Below are positions 15,098-21,525 of a DNA stretch of 21,525 bases, in pieces (positions within the stretch are counted from its first letter, which is position 1; every line of letters starts with the position of its first letter). A model generated the notes under the pieces. The model was given only the letters and a program-made list of their open reading frames with translations. It was not told the DNA's origin and made no database searches. Location: contig RPRC01000131.1 in the NCBI GenBank assembly GCA_003857395.1, forward strand, positions 1 to 21,525. Reading direction: 5' to 3'. Position numbers and translations under genes: made by a program. This DNA is from Geobacter sp. (GTDB lineage Bacteria > Desulfobacterota > Desulfuromonadia > Geobacterales > Geobacteraceae).

Positions 15098-16655
15098 CTG
15101 GGACTTTGATCGAAATCTCGTTGAGGCGTATCTCCAGGCCTCGGCTGCCAGTGGGATCGACGTGGTCGAGTTGGGGTTTCGTTTTCTCCCGAAAGTAAAA
15201 TTTCTCGGGCCATACGCATATACCACCGAACGCTTTCTTGAAGGGCTTCCTATCCCGCAGGGTATAGTTCTTTGTGTAATGGTCAATGCAAGCGAATATC
15301 TCAACGCGCCGAAAGGACCAGAAGCCACAATTCGTGAAGTTTTCAGCAAAAGGGAAGATTCGAAGGTGGCAATGGTGCGAGTGGCTGCCCATGTAGCTGA
15401 CGTGGAAAAATGCGCTCCCATTGTTAAAACATTGCGGGATCTTGGGTATCGAGTGGGTTTAAACATAATGCAATCCAATGCCTGCAGCGATGAGCGGCTT
15501 GTTGACCTTGCTCGGGCCGTCCGCGAATTCGAGGCCGTAGAGGTGCTTTATTTCGCGGATTCCCTAGGCAACATGAATGCCGACTCCATCAGGCGAATTG
15601 TTGCAGCTTTGCGTAAAGAGTGGTTTGGACCTTTGGGTTTCCATGGACATGACAATGTTGGCACAGGGGTAAGCAACACATTAACTGCTGCCGAGGCTGG
15701 TGTAACATGGCTTGATGCCACCGTTATGGGCATGGGTAGAGGTGCCGGTAATGCGCAGACGGAATATCTTCTGGCGGAATTGAACCACCGGGGGTTGAAA
15801 AAGGTGAACCCTCCTCCGTTGATTGAGATTGCATGCAAAGGGTTCCTAGATTTAAAAAGACGCTATGACTGGGGAACAAATGTCTATTATTACATTGGCG
15901 CTTTGCATGGTGTACATCCTACTTATGTGCAAGATATGCTGGCACAGGATACGTTTTCGCCCAATGATATCGCTTTCATACTTGAAATGTTGGGTCAGAC
16001 AGGGGGTGCCTCCTATAAGGCCACAGGGGTTTTCAATGCGCTCACGTCCCGATTTGCTAAGGAAAATGGCAATTGGTCGGCTTGCTCTGCATTTACAGGT
16101 CGTTCAGCATTGATCGTTGCTGGCGGTCCGAGTGCACAGCGACATTGGCCAAGCATTGAAGAGTTCATTGAGCGGGAAAACCCACTGGTTGTTACACTGA
16201 ATCGACTATCCTTCGTACCGCAGAACACAGTCGCTGCAACGGCCGTTTGTCACCCTGGCCGACTGGTCCCATTTATTGATGAAACTGGGGACAACACTAG
16301 ACATCCACTTATCACACCATTTAGTGCATTACCCGCAAGTCTGAAATCTCGCCTGAAAGGACACGAGATCTGGGATTATGGTATGCGAGTAGAGCACAAT
16401 GCATTACGTGCGAGTGAAAAAGGTTGCACCGTGTCTCTACCGCTCGTGGCAGCTTATGCAATGTGTGCGGCAATCGCAGGAGGCGCGGAATCTATCTTCC
16501 TTGCAGGACTGGATGGATATGATGGCCGAGACAAGCGTTTCCATGAAATGAACAACATCATGTTGAAACTACAAAAAGAATATTCTGATGTTCCGATTCT
16601 GTCGCTTACATCTACACATTACGAAGTGCCCCAGCAGTCAGTATATATTCACTAG
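15036..16655 (+). CDS. HMGL-like (DRE-TIM) aldolase fused to a sialyltransferase-fold/DUF115-like domain
   Basis: 539 aa with two domains. Residues 1 to about 340 are a DRE-TIM metallolyase barrel like 4-hydroxy-2-oxovalerate/pyruvate aldolases: LDCTMRDGGYYNDW (R14, D15), and the metal-binding GFHGHDN with H203 and H205. GMGRGAGNAQTEYL also matches this family. Residues about 357-539 form a Rossmann-like domain (ALIVAGGPSA, VTLNRLSF, CAAIAGGAESIFLAGLDGYDG). It recalls GT42 sialyltransferases and the DUF115/Maf group. The likely chemistry is aldol addition of pyruvate to a sugar aldehyde, giving a 3-deoxy-ulosonic acid; this is inference. GGAGGA at 15025-15030, six bases before the ATG, is a strong ribosome binding site. 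The gene overlaps the end of the upstream transferase gene by 62 bases and is followed ten bases later by a CMP-ulosonate synthetase gene. The substrate is unknown. Confidence 0.8.
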   Translation: MKNDQIQVLDCTMRDGGYYNDWDFDRNLVEAYLQASAASGIDVVELGFRFLPKVKFLGPYAYTTERFLEGLPIPQGIVLCVMVNASEYLNAPKGPEATIREVFSKREDSKVAMVRVAAHVADVEKCAPIVKTLRDLGYRVGLNIMQSNACSDERLVDLARAVREFEAVEVLYFADSLGNMNADSIRRIVAALRKEWFGPLGFHGHDNVGTGVSNTLTAAEAGVTWLDATVMGMGRGAGNAQTEYLLAELNHRGLKKVNPPPLIEIACKGFLDLKRRYDWGTNVYYYIGALHGVHPTYVQDMLAQDTFSPNDIAFILEMLGQTGGASYKATGVFNALTSRFAKENGNWSACSAFTGRSALIVAGGPSAQRHWPSIEEFIERENPLVVTLNRLSFVPQNTVAATAVCHPGRLVPFIDETGDNTRHPLITPFSALPASLKSRLKGHEIWDYGMRVEHNALRASEKGCTVSLPLVAAYAMCAAIAGGAESIFLAGLDGYDGRDKRFHEMNNIMLKLQKEYSDVPILSLTSTHYEVPQQSVYIH

Positions 16656-16660
16656 GAGGT
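16654..16660 (+). promoter_or_regulatory. Strong Shine-Dalgarno deciding the CMP-synthetase start
   Basis: AGGAGGT sits five bases before ATG 16666. It rules out the longer in-frame start at 16588, which lies inside the aldolase gene. Confidence 0.85.
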
Positions 16661-16665
16661 TGCAG

Positions 16666-17397
16666 ATGCGATTTATGGTTGTGATTCCTGCTCGTTTTAA
16701 ATCCTCGAGATTCCCGGGTAAACCACTGGCAGATCTCTGCGGCCGTCCCATGATTCTTCATGTTTGGGACCGCTGTGCTGCTGCAGTCGGTAAGGATCAG
16801 GTTTGCATCGCTACTGACGACGAGCAGATTCGCAAAGTATGTACTGCGGCCGGTGCGAAAGTGGTCATGACCTCAGAAAAATGTTTTACCGGTACAGATC
16901 GCGTACATGAAACTGCCCGCATTCTGGATGCGGATATCTATATCAACGTCCAGGGGGATGAGCCCTTAATTGCATCTAGTGACCTGCTTGCGGTGATTGA
17001 AGCAGCGCGACAGTACCCTGGCGAAATAATAAATGCGATGTGCCCGATAACTATTGAGGAGGACTTCCGTAGTCTTACCGTCCCGAAAGTTGTTGCCACC
17101 CCAGACGGACGTCTTCTGTATATGTCTCGTGCGGCAATTCCCGGCAGCAAGGACGCCGGCTTTCATGGGGCAATGAAACAGGTATGTATTTACGCCTTCC
17201 CGAAGCAGGCCCTTGAAGCCTTTGCATCGATAGACAATCGTACTCCTCTTGAAGGTACGGAAGATATCGAAATTCTGCGTTTTCTCGAATTAGGATTTGG
17301 AGTGCGGATGATCGAAGTATCCGGAAGTTCCGTGGCTGTCGATACACCAGCAGACCTTAGCCGTGTGCAAAGCTTGATGAAAGGAAATATGCCATGA
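16666..17397 (+). CDS. Divergent CMP-ulosonate (KdsB-like) cytidylyltransferase
   Basis: Transfers CMP from CTP to a 2-keto-3-deoxy sugar acid. The 243 aa compare with about 248 for KdsB. It has the nucleotide-binding loop IPARFKSSRFPGKPL (7-21), ATDDEQI, the GTDRVHE motif, NVQGDEP with D98, and the C-terminal VDTPADL. It departs from KdsB where the sugar is gripped: canonical H-x-GIYGYR is KQVCIYAFP here, and the LE-x-IE-LEQLR segment is LEGTEDIEILRFLE. A separate canonical kdsB is present at 20883. This one is therefore likely to activate a different ulosonic acid, presumably the product of the adjacent aldolase; the substrate is inference. It overlaps the HAD gene by four bases (ATGA), consistent with a co-translated cassette. 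Confidence 0.85.
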   Translation: MRFMVVIPARFKSSRFPGKPLADLCGRPMILHVWDRCAAAVGKDQVCIATDDEQIRKVCTAAGAKVVMTSEKCFTGTDRVHETARILDADIYINVQGDEPLIASSDLLAVIEAARQYPGEIINAMCPITIEEDFRSLTVPKVVATPDGRLLYMSRAAIPGSKDAGFHGAMKQVCIYAFPKQALEAFASIDNRTPLEGTEDIEILRFLELGFGVRMIEVSGSSVAVDTPADLSRVQSLMKGNMP

Positions 17398-18053
17398 GTC
17401 GAACCTATGATTTTGCAGTGTTCGACTGCGATGGAGTCATTCTGCAATCAAATGCAATCAAATCGAATGCTTTTGCTGAAGCATTGACAGGTGAGCCTGA
17501 TGACCTGGTACAGGCTTTTGTGGAATACCATAAAGCTAATGGCGGAGTCTCGCGTTATCAAAAATTTGCACACTACTTCGAGAATATGCGTGGCATATCA
17601 TCACCTCAGGCTGAAATGGAGCGAGCTCTGAAACGATATGCAGAAATTGTACGGCAAGGTTTGATGAATTGTCCAACTATCCCTGGAGTGGAAAACTTCC
17701 TGATGGATCTTCACGTTAAAAGTATCCCGTGCGTGGTTAACTCTGGAGGCGATGAAGCGGAATTACAATCGGTTTTAGCCGCGCGAGAACTTGATAAATA
17801 CTTTGCATTAATTCTCGGTTCGCCAGCAACCAAAACGGACAACATGCGAAGACTAAGAGACCGTGGTTTTTTAATCGGTTCCGGAGTAATGTTCGGCGAC
17901 TCTCGTTCCGATTATCTGGCTGCTCAAGAGTTTGGCCTTGAATTCGTATTTGTGACATACGAAACGGAATGGAAAAAAGGCTTCAACGAATGCAAAATAT
18001 CTGAGTGTACCATTATACGCAATTTCCTAACGAATTCGCTACTCGTTAGTTGA
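17394..18053 (+). CDS. HAD-superfamily phosphatase, phosphoglycolate-phosphatase-like
   Basis: Predicted sugar-phosphate phosphatase of 219 aa. HAD motif I is FDCDGVIL with nucleophile D11 and D13. Motif II is VNSGGDE, motif III the Lys of TKTDN, and motif IV FGDSRSDYLAA. A helical cap region lies between motifs I and II (about residues 20-95), as in C1-type HADs. It is therefore not the capless KdsC type (about 170-190 aa). ATGA overlap with the CMP-synthetase gene puts it in the same cassette, where it could dephosphorylate an ulosonate phosphate or its sugar precursor. That role is inferred from context only. After the stop the DNA becomes degenerate with a broken acetyltransferase gene. 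Confidence 0.82.
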   Translation: MSRTYDFAVFDCDGVILQSNAIKSNAFAEALTGEPDDLVQAFVEYHKANGGVSRYQKFAHYFENMRGISSPQAEMERALKRYAEIVRQGLMNCPTIPGVENFLMDLHVKSIPCVVNSGGDEAELQSVLAARELDKYFALILGSPATKTDNMRRLRDRGFLIGSGVMFGDSRSDYLAAQEFGLEFVFVTYETEWKKGFNECKISECTIIRNFLTNSLLVS

Positions 18054-18112
18054 AGATAACACTCTTTCAGAAAGTGAAAATGTGCTTGAAGAACGATTAG
18101 TACAGATTGTAA

Positions 18113-18322
18113 TTCCCACAAGATTGGCATGTATCCATTGGAGGTAATGTATGGCTTGGTACTGAATACGTAATATCAAAAGGAATTACCCTGCCTGATG
18201 ATTTTATTGTAGGTCAACGAGCTTATGTAAACAAAACAATTGATGAGTCACATTGCATTATTGCGGGTGCTCCTGCAACGGTAGTTAAAAAAGAAGTAAC
18301 TTGGGACAGAAAAGTTATTTGA
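18113..18322 (+). pseudogene. Hexapeptide-repeat acetyltransferase, 3' remnant
   Basis: The frame ending at TGA 18320-18322 reads DWHVSIGGNVWLGTEYVI, then SKGITLPDDFIVG, IIAGAPATVVKK and VTWDRKVI. This is the C-terminal end of left-handed beta-helix O-acetyltransferases of capsule loci, whose hallmarks include IG..VW.G, a KGV/KGI turn and AG.PA..V. A TAA at 18110-18112 stops the frame upstream. The DWH element is joined directly to the final coils, so an internal piece seems lost. There is no start codon or ribosome binding site that would give a complete enzyme. It is probably a decayed capsule O-acetyltransferase gene. Bases 18054-18112 may be further remnant. Confidence 0.72.
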
Positions 18323-18459
18323 AATGGGCAAGGCAAGATTTCTCATAATTTGCTGGAATAAAATCAAAATGCACAGCTAGCAAGATAATAGGTAAATATT
18401 TTTCGTTCTAAACATGTGTAACGAACAATGAAATTACACATATTTCAATAGGATATATT
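18323..18459. other. Leader region with two overlapping hairpins
   Basis: AT-rich gap before the GSCFA gene. TTCGTT (18402-18407) can pair with AACGAA (18420-18425). ATGTGTAA (18414-18421) can pair with TTACACAT (18434-18441). The two pairings share bases and exclude each other. A weak Shine-Dalgarno sequence (AGGA near 18450) follows. A promoter may be here because the operon is interrupted by the pseudogene, but no clear -10/-35 was recognised. Confidence 0.3.
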
Positions 18460-19695
18460 ATGGCAATAGAGATTGTTTCCGCTGAAGAAGCGTGGGGTGG
18501 CTTTGTAAAAAGCAGAGAATATCGCCGTTGGCCTACCCGGGAGAAACCTGATCGACTTTATCCGGTAGCCAGACCTGAGCCTAATGCATCTTTCCGTATT
18601 GACCAAGACGCAAAGGTGTTTTGTGTAGGTTCGTGTTTTGTTCGCGAAATAGAGCAAGCGATAAAGGAATTAGGTTTCGATGTACTTTCTATTGTCAGAG
18701 ATTTGCCGGAGAGTCTTCGTCGAAAAACCGCAGATGCAGGAATGTTCAATAAGTATACTCCACCGTCAATTCTGAATGAAATTAATTGGGCAATGAACAG
18801 CCCCGATTTTTATGCCCATGATCGTGTCTTGGTTGAAAATTCATCCGGTTTGTTTGAGGACTATCAGTTGGCTGGTGATGATTATGCCGACAACTACCAA
18901 GATGCGTGCAATTTTCGAAACGCATTTAACAGGGCATTTGCCGGAATTAAATTCGCTAATCTAATAGTGTTGACTTTAGGTTTGGTTGAAGCCTGGTTCG
19001 ACAAGCAGACATGTTTGTACCTGAACAAAGCTCCTTCAAGAAATCTTATAAAAAAATACCCGGGAAGATTCGAGCTGCGCGTCCTGGACTATGACGAGAT
19101 TGTTGAAAATCTGGAAGAGATCTACCGTCTGCTCCAAGAAAAATTACATCCGGATTTCAAGATGCTGGTTACTGTTTCTCCGGTCCCCTTGAAAGCGACT
19201 TTTCGCCGACAAGATGTGTTGTCTTCAAACATGTATTCAAAATCAGTATTGAGGGCTGCAGTTGAGCAGTTTATACAAGGCAAGCCGAGGGTTGATTATT
19301 TCCCGAGTTACGAGTTTGTAGCGCTTAGTGATCCGGATTCGGTTTGGAATGAAAAGGATTTTCGACATGTCAATCGCCAGACTGTGGATCGAATCATGTC
19401 GAGTGTGTTGTCAAAATATTCCACCCTTCCCGGGGCTAACTTGTTGGAAAGTTTTGCAAAGATAAAATCTTTGTATGCCGAAGGCTTCTTCGCTGAAGCG
19501 GAATCTTTAGCGCAAGAGTTGGTTAATTTACCCAACGTTTTACCTTCGATGATTTTGCGTGCAGCAATGATCAAGCGTCGCTTAAAGAAGAAAGCGGAGG
19601 CAATACTTTTATATGAACGTTACCTTCACCTTTGCCCAACTGACGAAAAAACAAAGCAGATTTATCTTTCTCTAAAAGGAACCAAGAAACATTAG
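18460..19695 (+). CDS. GSCFA-family SGNH hydrolase with TPR-like C-terminus
   Basis: 411 aa. The segment VFCVGSCFVREIEQAI has the GSC signature at residues 57-59, with S58 the expected nucleophile. A DFRH motif at 300-303 supplies the D-x-x-H pair typical of SGNH/GDSL esterases. This layout matches the GSCFA family found near polysaccharide genes. Residues about 325-411 are helical and TPR-like (LYAEGFFAEAESLAQEL; KKAEAILLYERYLHLCP). There is no signal peptide or membrane segment, so it probably acts in the cytoplasm, perhaps as an acyl-esterase or acyltransferase on a glycan or its precursor. Its position right after a broken acetyltransferase is suggestive, but no substrate can be assigned. 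The ATG at 18460 has an AGGA about seven bases upstream. Confidence 0.8.
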   Translation: MAIEIVSAEEAWGGFVKSREYRRWPTREKPDRLYPVARPEPNASFRIDQDAKVFCVGSCFVREIEQAIKELGFDVLSIVRDLPESLRRKTADAGMFNKYTPPSILNEINWAMNSPDFYAHDRVLVENSSGLFEDYQLAGDDYADNYQDACNFRNAFNRAFAGIKFANLIVLTLGLVEAWFDKQTCLYLNKAPSRNLIKKYPGRFELRVLDYDEIVENLEEIYRLLQEKLHPDFKMLVTVSPVPLKATFRRQDVLSSNMYSKSVLRAAVEQFIQGKPRVDYFPSYEFVALSDPDSVWNEKDFRHVNRQTVDRIMSSVLSKYSTLPGANLLESFAKIKSLYAEGFFAEAESLAQELVNLPNVLPSMILRAAMIKRRLKKKAEAILLYERYLHLCPTDEKTKQIYLSLKGTKKH

Positions 19696-20043
19696 CGACC
19701 TCAATACATGTCCTTTGTAATCCACAACAAAGAGACTTCTTTGAGCCTGGGTAAAATCGAGAACCCTTGTCTTGAAATACAGACAAAGTATCCAAGTTGC
19801 GTAGAATGGCATTTCCATCGCGTATTAACATTCAAAGCACAGCAGGACTGGCCAGTTGCCATAATGTTTCCAAATGGGATTTATGGAGGCAAAATCTGAG
19901 TGATGGTTAAAGGCTGATGTAGCCTATCGAACAGCATTAGCAAGACGTTGCTTCAAGGATCTGAGCAGGTCAGTTCTTTTTATTAGATTGTGACTTGATG
20001 CCTGCCAGAAGAATACAACGAGATTTACCGAGGAAATGACATT
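19696..20043. other. Gap before kdsA; only a doubtful small ORF
   Basis: About 350 bases. An open frame at 19708-19899 (63 codons, plus strand) has no Shine-Dalgarno sequence and resembles no family I know. It may be a decayed gene fragment or chance. The right end carries the kdsA ribosome binding site (CGAGGAAATG near 20030-20039). A separate kdsA promoter is plausible but not recognised. Confidence 0.35.
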
Positions 20044-20886
20044 ATGAGCAAAATAGCAAAACATCTACAGTCAAAGAGCAGCCTCTTTTTCATCGCAGGA
20101 CCCTGTGCCATAGAAAGCCGCAGTTCTGCCATGGAAACCGCAGAGGAACTGAAAAACATCTTCGAATCGGCTGCTTTACCGTTCATTTACAAATCATCTT
20201 TCGACAAGGCAAATCGCAGTTCTTCAAACAGTTTCCGCGGTGTGGGGATGGATGAAGGCCTTTCAATCCTGGCCGAGATCCGTGAAAAACTCAACGTTCC
20301 CGTGTTGACTGATGTTCACGAACCTTGGCAGGCCAAACCTGTGGCCGAGGCGGTGGACATTATGCAGACACCCGCATACCTTTGTCGCCAAACCGATTTC
20401 ATCAATGCCGTGGCAGCTGCCGGCAAACCGGTAAACTTCAAGAAAGGCCAGTTTCTGTCGCCCTGGGACATGAAAAACGTCATCGACAAGGCTCGCTCTG
20501 CGGCAAGGGAAGCCGGGATGTCGGATGACCATTTCACCGTTTGTGAGCGTGGAACTTCCTTTGGTTATGGCAATCTGGTTGTGGATATGCGCGGTTTGCA
20601 GGTAATGGCTGATTCAACCGGATGCCCGGTTGTTTTTGACGCAACCCATTCGGTGCAGTTGCCTGGCGCCCAGGGCAGCAGCAGTGGAGGTCAGCGCGAA
20701 TTCGTGCCGCACTTGGCACGTGCAGCTGTGGCTACCGGTGCGGTATCCGGAATATTTCTGGAAACTCATCCTGATCCGGATAAGGCCCCATGCGACGGGC
20801 CGAATATGGTGGGATTCAAGGATTTGCCCAATCTGCTGGCCGAACTGAAGGGCATTTATAACCTGGTCAGAGGATCGAGACGATGA
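20044..20886 (+). CDS. kdsA: 3-deoxy-8-phosphooctulonate (Kdo-8-P) synthase KdsA
   Basis: Condenses phosphoenolpyruvate with arabinose 5-phosphate (the KpsF product) to give Kdo-8-phosphate. The 280-aa product has the complete family signature set: [62 protein letters not shown] and [13 protein letters not shown]. The Cys in GPCAIES (C21) replaces the Asn of the E. coli-type enzyme. With the His of DATH, the Glu of LETHPD and the Asp of CDGP it recreates the metal site known from Aquifex KdsA, so this is probably the metal-dependent class. A GAGGAA precedes the ATG by several bases. The stop overlaps the start of kdsB (ATGA). Confidence 0.97.
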   Translation: MSKIAKHLQSKSSLFFIAGPCAIESRSSAMETAEELKNIFESAALPFIYKSSFDKANRSSSNSFRGVGMDEGLSILAEIREKLNVPVLTDVHEPWQAKPVAEAVDIMQTPAYLCRQTDFINAVAAAGKPVNFKKGQFLSPWDMKNVIDKARSAAREAGMSDDHFTVCERGTSFGYGNLVVDMRGLQVMADSTGCPVVFDATHSVQLPGAQGSSSGGQREFVPHLARAAVATGAVSGIFLETHPDPDKAPCDGPNMVGFKDLPNLLAELKGIYNLVRGSRR

Positions 20887-21525
20887 ACGTGGTGATTGTG
20901 ATACCTGCCCGATTCGGATCTTCCCGTCTTCCCGGTAAGCCGCTGGCGGACATCCTTGGTAAACCGATGATCCAACACGTCTACGAGCGTGCATGCGCAG
21001 TGCGTACCGCCCAGCGAGTTGTGGTCGCAACGGATGATGAGCGCGTAGCGGAAACGGTTCGCTCTTTTGGCGGGGCGGCGCTGATGACCGATCCGGATCA
21101 CTCATCCGGAACTGACAGGTTGGTAGAAGTAATGGAGAAGGTTCCCGCTGATCTTTACATCAACATCCAGGGTGACGAACCATTGGTCCGACCGGAAGAT
21201 ATCGAAAAACTGATAGCAGGCATGCTGGTCGATGATTCCGTAGCGGTCGGTACGCTTTGCCATACGCTGCCTGCCGGGGAGGCGCACAACCCGAACGCTG
21301 TCAAAGTGGTTCTTGACGACAACGGTGATGCACTTTATTTCAGCCGTGCACCAATACCATTTCCGCGTGATGACGATTATACAGGAGTTTATCTGAAGCA
21401 TGTGGGCGTGTATGGCTATCGCAATTCAGTTCTTGAACAATACGCCAATTTGAAACAGCCGATGCTGGAAAAAGCTGAAAAACTCGAGCAATTGCGACTG
21501 CTGTATGCCGGTTTCAGAATCAGGG
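20883..21525 (+). CDS. kdsB: CMP-Kdo synthetase KdsB (3' end beyond window)
   Basis: Activates Kdo with CTP to CMP-Kdo. The frame is open from ATG 20883 to the window edge (214 codons, about 85% of a normal 248-aa enzyme). It has [15 protein letters not shown] at residues 7-21, [22 protein letters not shown] (D98) and [11 protein letters not shown]. It also has [18 protein letters not shown] and [15 protein letters not shown]. These are the canonical Kdo-binding segments, unlike the paralogue at 16666. It overlaps the kdsA stop by four bases, so kdsA and kdsB are translationally coupled. A kdsC-type phosphatase could follow outside the window. Confidence 0.96.
   Translation, partial: MNVVIVIPARFGSSRLPGKPLADILGKPMIQHVYERACAVRTAQRVVVATDDERVAETVRSFGGAALMTDPDHSSGTDRLVEVMEKVPADLYINIQGDEPLVRPEDIEKLIAGMLVDDSVAVGTLCHTLPAGEAHNPNAVKVVLDDNGDALYFSRAPIPFPRDDDYTGVYLKHVGVYGYRNSVLEQYANLKQPMLEKAEKLEQLRLLYAGFRIR

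Noticed and set aside
16588..16665. Longer start for the KdsB-like gene
   Set aside because: AGGAGGT at 16654-16660 and the conserved N-terminus (MVVIPARF) fix the start at 16666.
17394..18053. Identification of the HAD gene as kdsC
   Set aside because: It has a cap domain between motifs I and II and is 219 aa, unlike the capless KdsC; only the HAD superfamily call is safe.
1..21525. CRISPR arrays, tRNA or rRNA genes, and classical GC-rich intrinsic terminators
   Set aside because: No regularly spaced long repeats, no tRNA- or rRNA-like segment, and no GC-rich hairpin followed by a T run was recognised on either strand.

Overview
The window looks like a chromosomal segment of a Gram-negative bacterium, most plausibly a deltaproteobacterium of the Geobacter/Desulfuromonadales type. 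This is inferred from three things: a group 2 (ABC-transporter) capsule locus with a metal-type KdsA followed by an overlapping kdsB, intergenic TTTTTAG/TTTTTGG heptad tracts of a kind I associate with Geobacter genomes, and a good candidate sigma-54 promoter. No rRNA or tRNA is present to confirm the taxon.

Left part (1-2610): two minus-strand housekeeping genes, a beta-CASP metallo-beta-lactamase RNase-like protein (475 aa) and downstream of it an RluD-type pseudouridine synthase (318 aa). A-rich or T-rich heptad tracts adjoin both stop codons. A decayed ISL3-type transposase (about 2840-3418) and about 630 gene-free bases (3419-4050) separate this block from the capsule locus. The gene-free stretch carries a sigma-54-like promoter (3739-3754) and an 8-bp-stem inverted repeat just upstream of kpsM.

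Capsule export block (4051-9319): kpsM, kpsT, kpsE, kpsD and kpsF, tightly packed and overlapping, on the plus strand. These encode the inner-membrane ABC transporter, the PCP-3 co-polymerase, the periplasmic/outer-membrane OPX protein and the arabinose-5-phosphate isomerase that feeds Kdo synthesis. In E. coli these genes lie in two separate operons (regions 1 and 3); here they are merged.

Assembly and modification block (9292-19695): a secreted parallel beta-helix protein comes first. Next is a 1558-aa multi-enzyme protein with the apparent order KpsC-C-like (GT107-type) x2, TPR-like helices, GT29-like sialyltransferase, KpsC-N-like (GT99-type). A cassette follows of an aldolase fused to a sialyltransferase-fold/DUF115-like domain, a divergent CMP-ulosonate synthetase and a HAD phosphatase. 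A broken hexapeptide acetyltransferase and a GSCFA-family SGNH hydrolase with TPR-like tail close the block.

Right end (20044-21525): kdsA and a second, canonical kdsB that runs off the window.

Working model (inference): kpsF, kdsA and kdsB make CMP-Kdo for the poly-Kdo lipid linker built by the KpsC-like modules. The aldolase/CMP-synthetase/HAD cassette may make a second CMP-activated ulosonic acid, which the GT29-like domain (a family that uses CMP-sialic acid) could add to the chain. Export would be through KpsMTED. No separate kpsS is visible, and the fused protein may partly replace it. The fused transferase plus the ulosonic-acid cassette is the strongest candidate for something undescribed.
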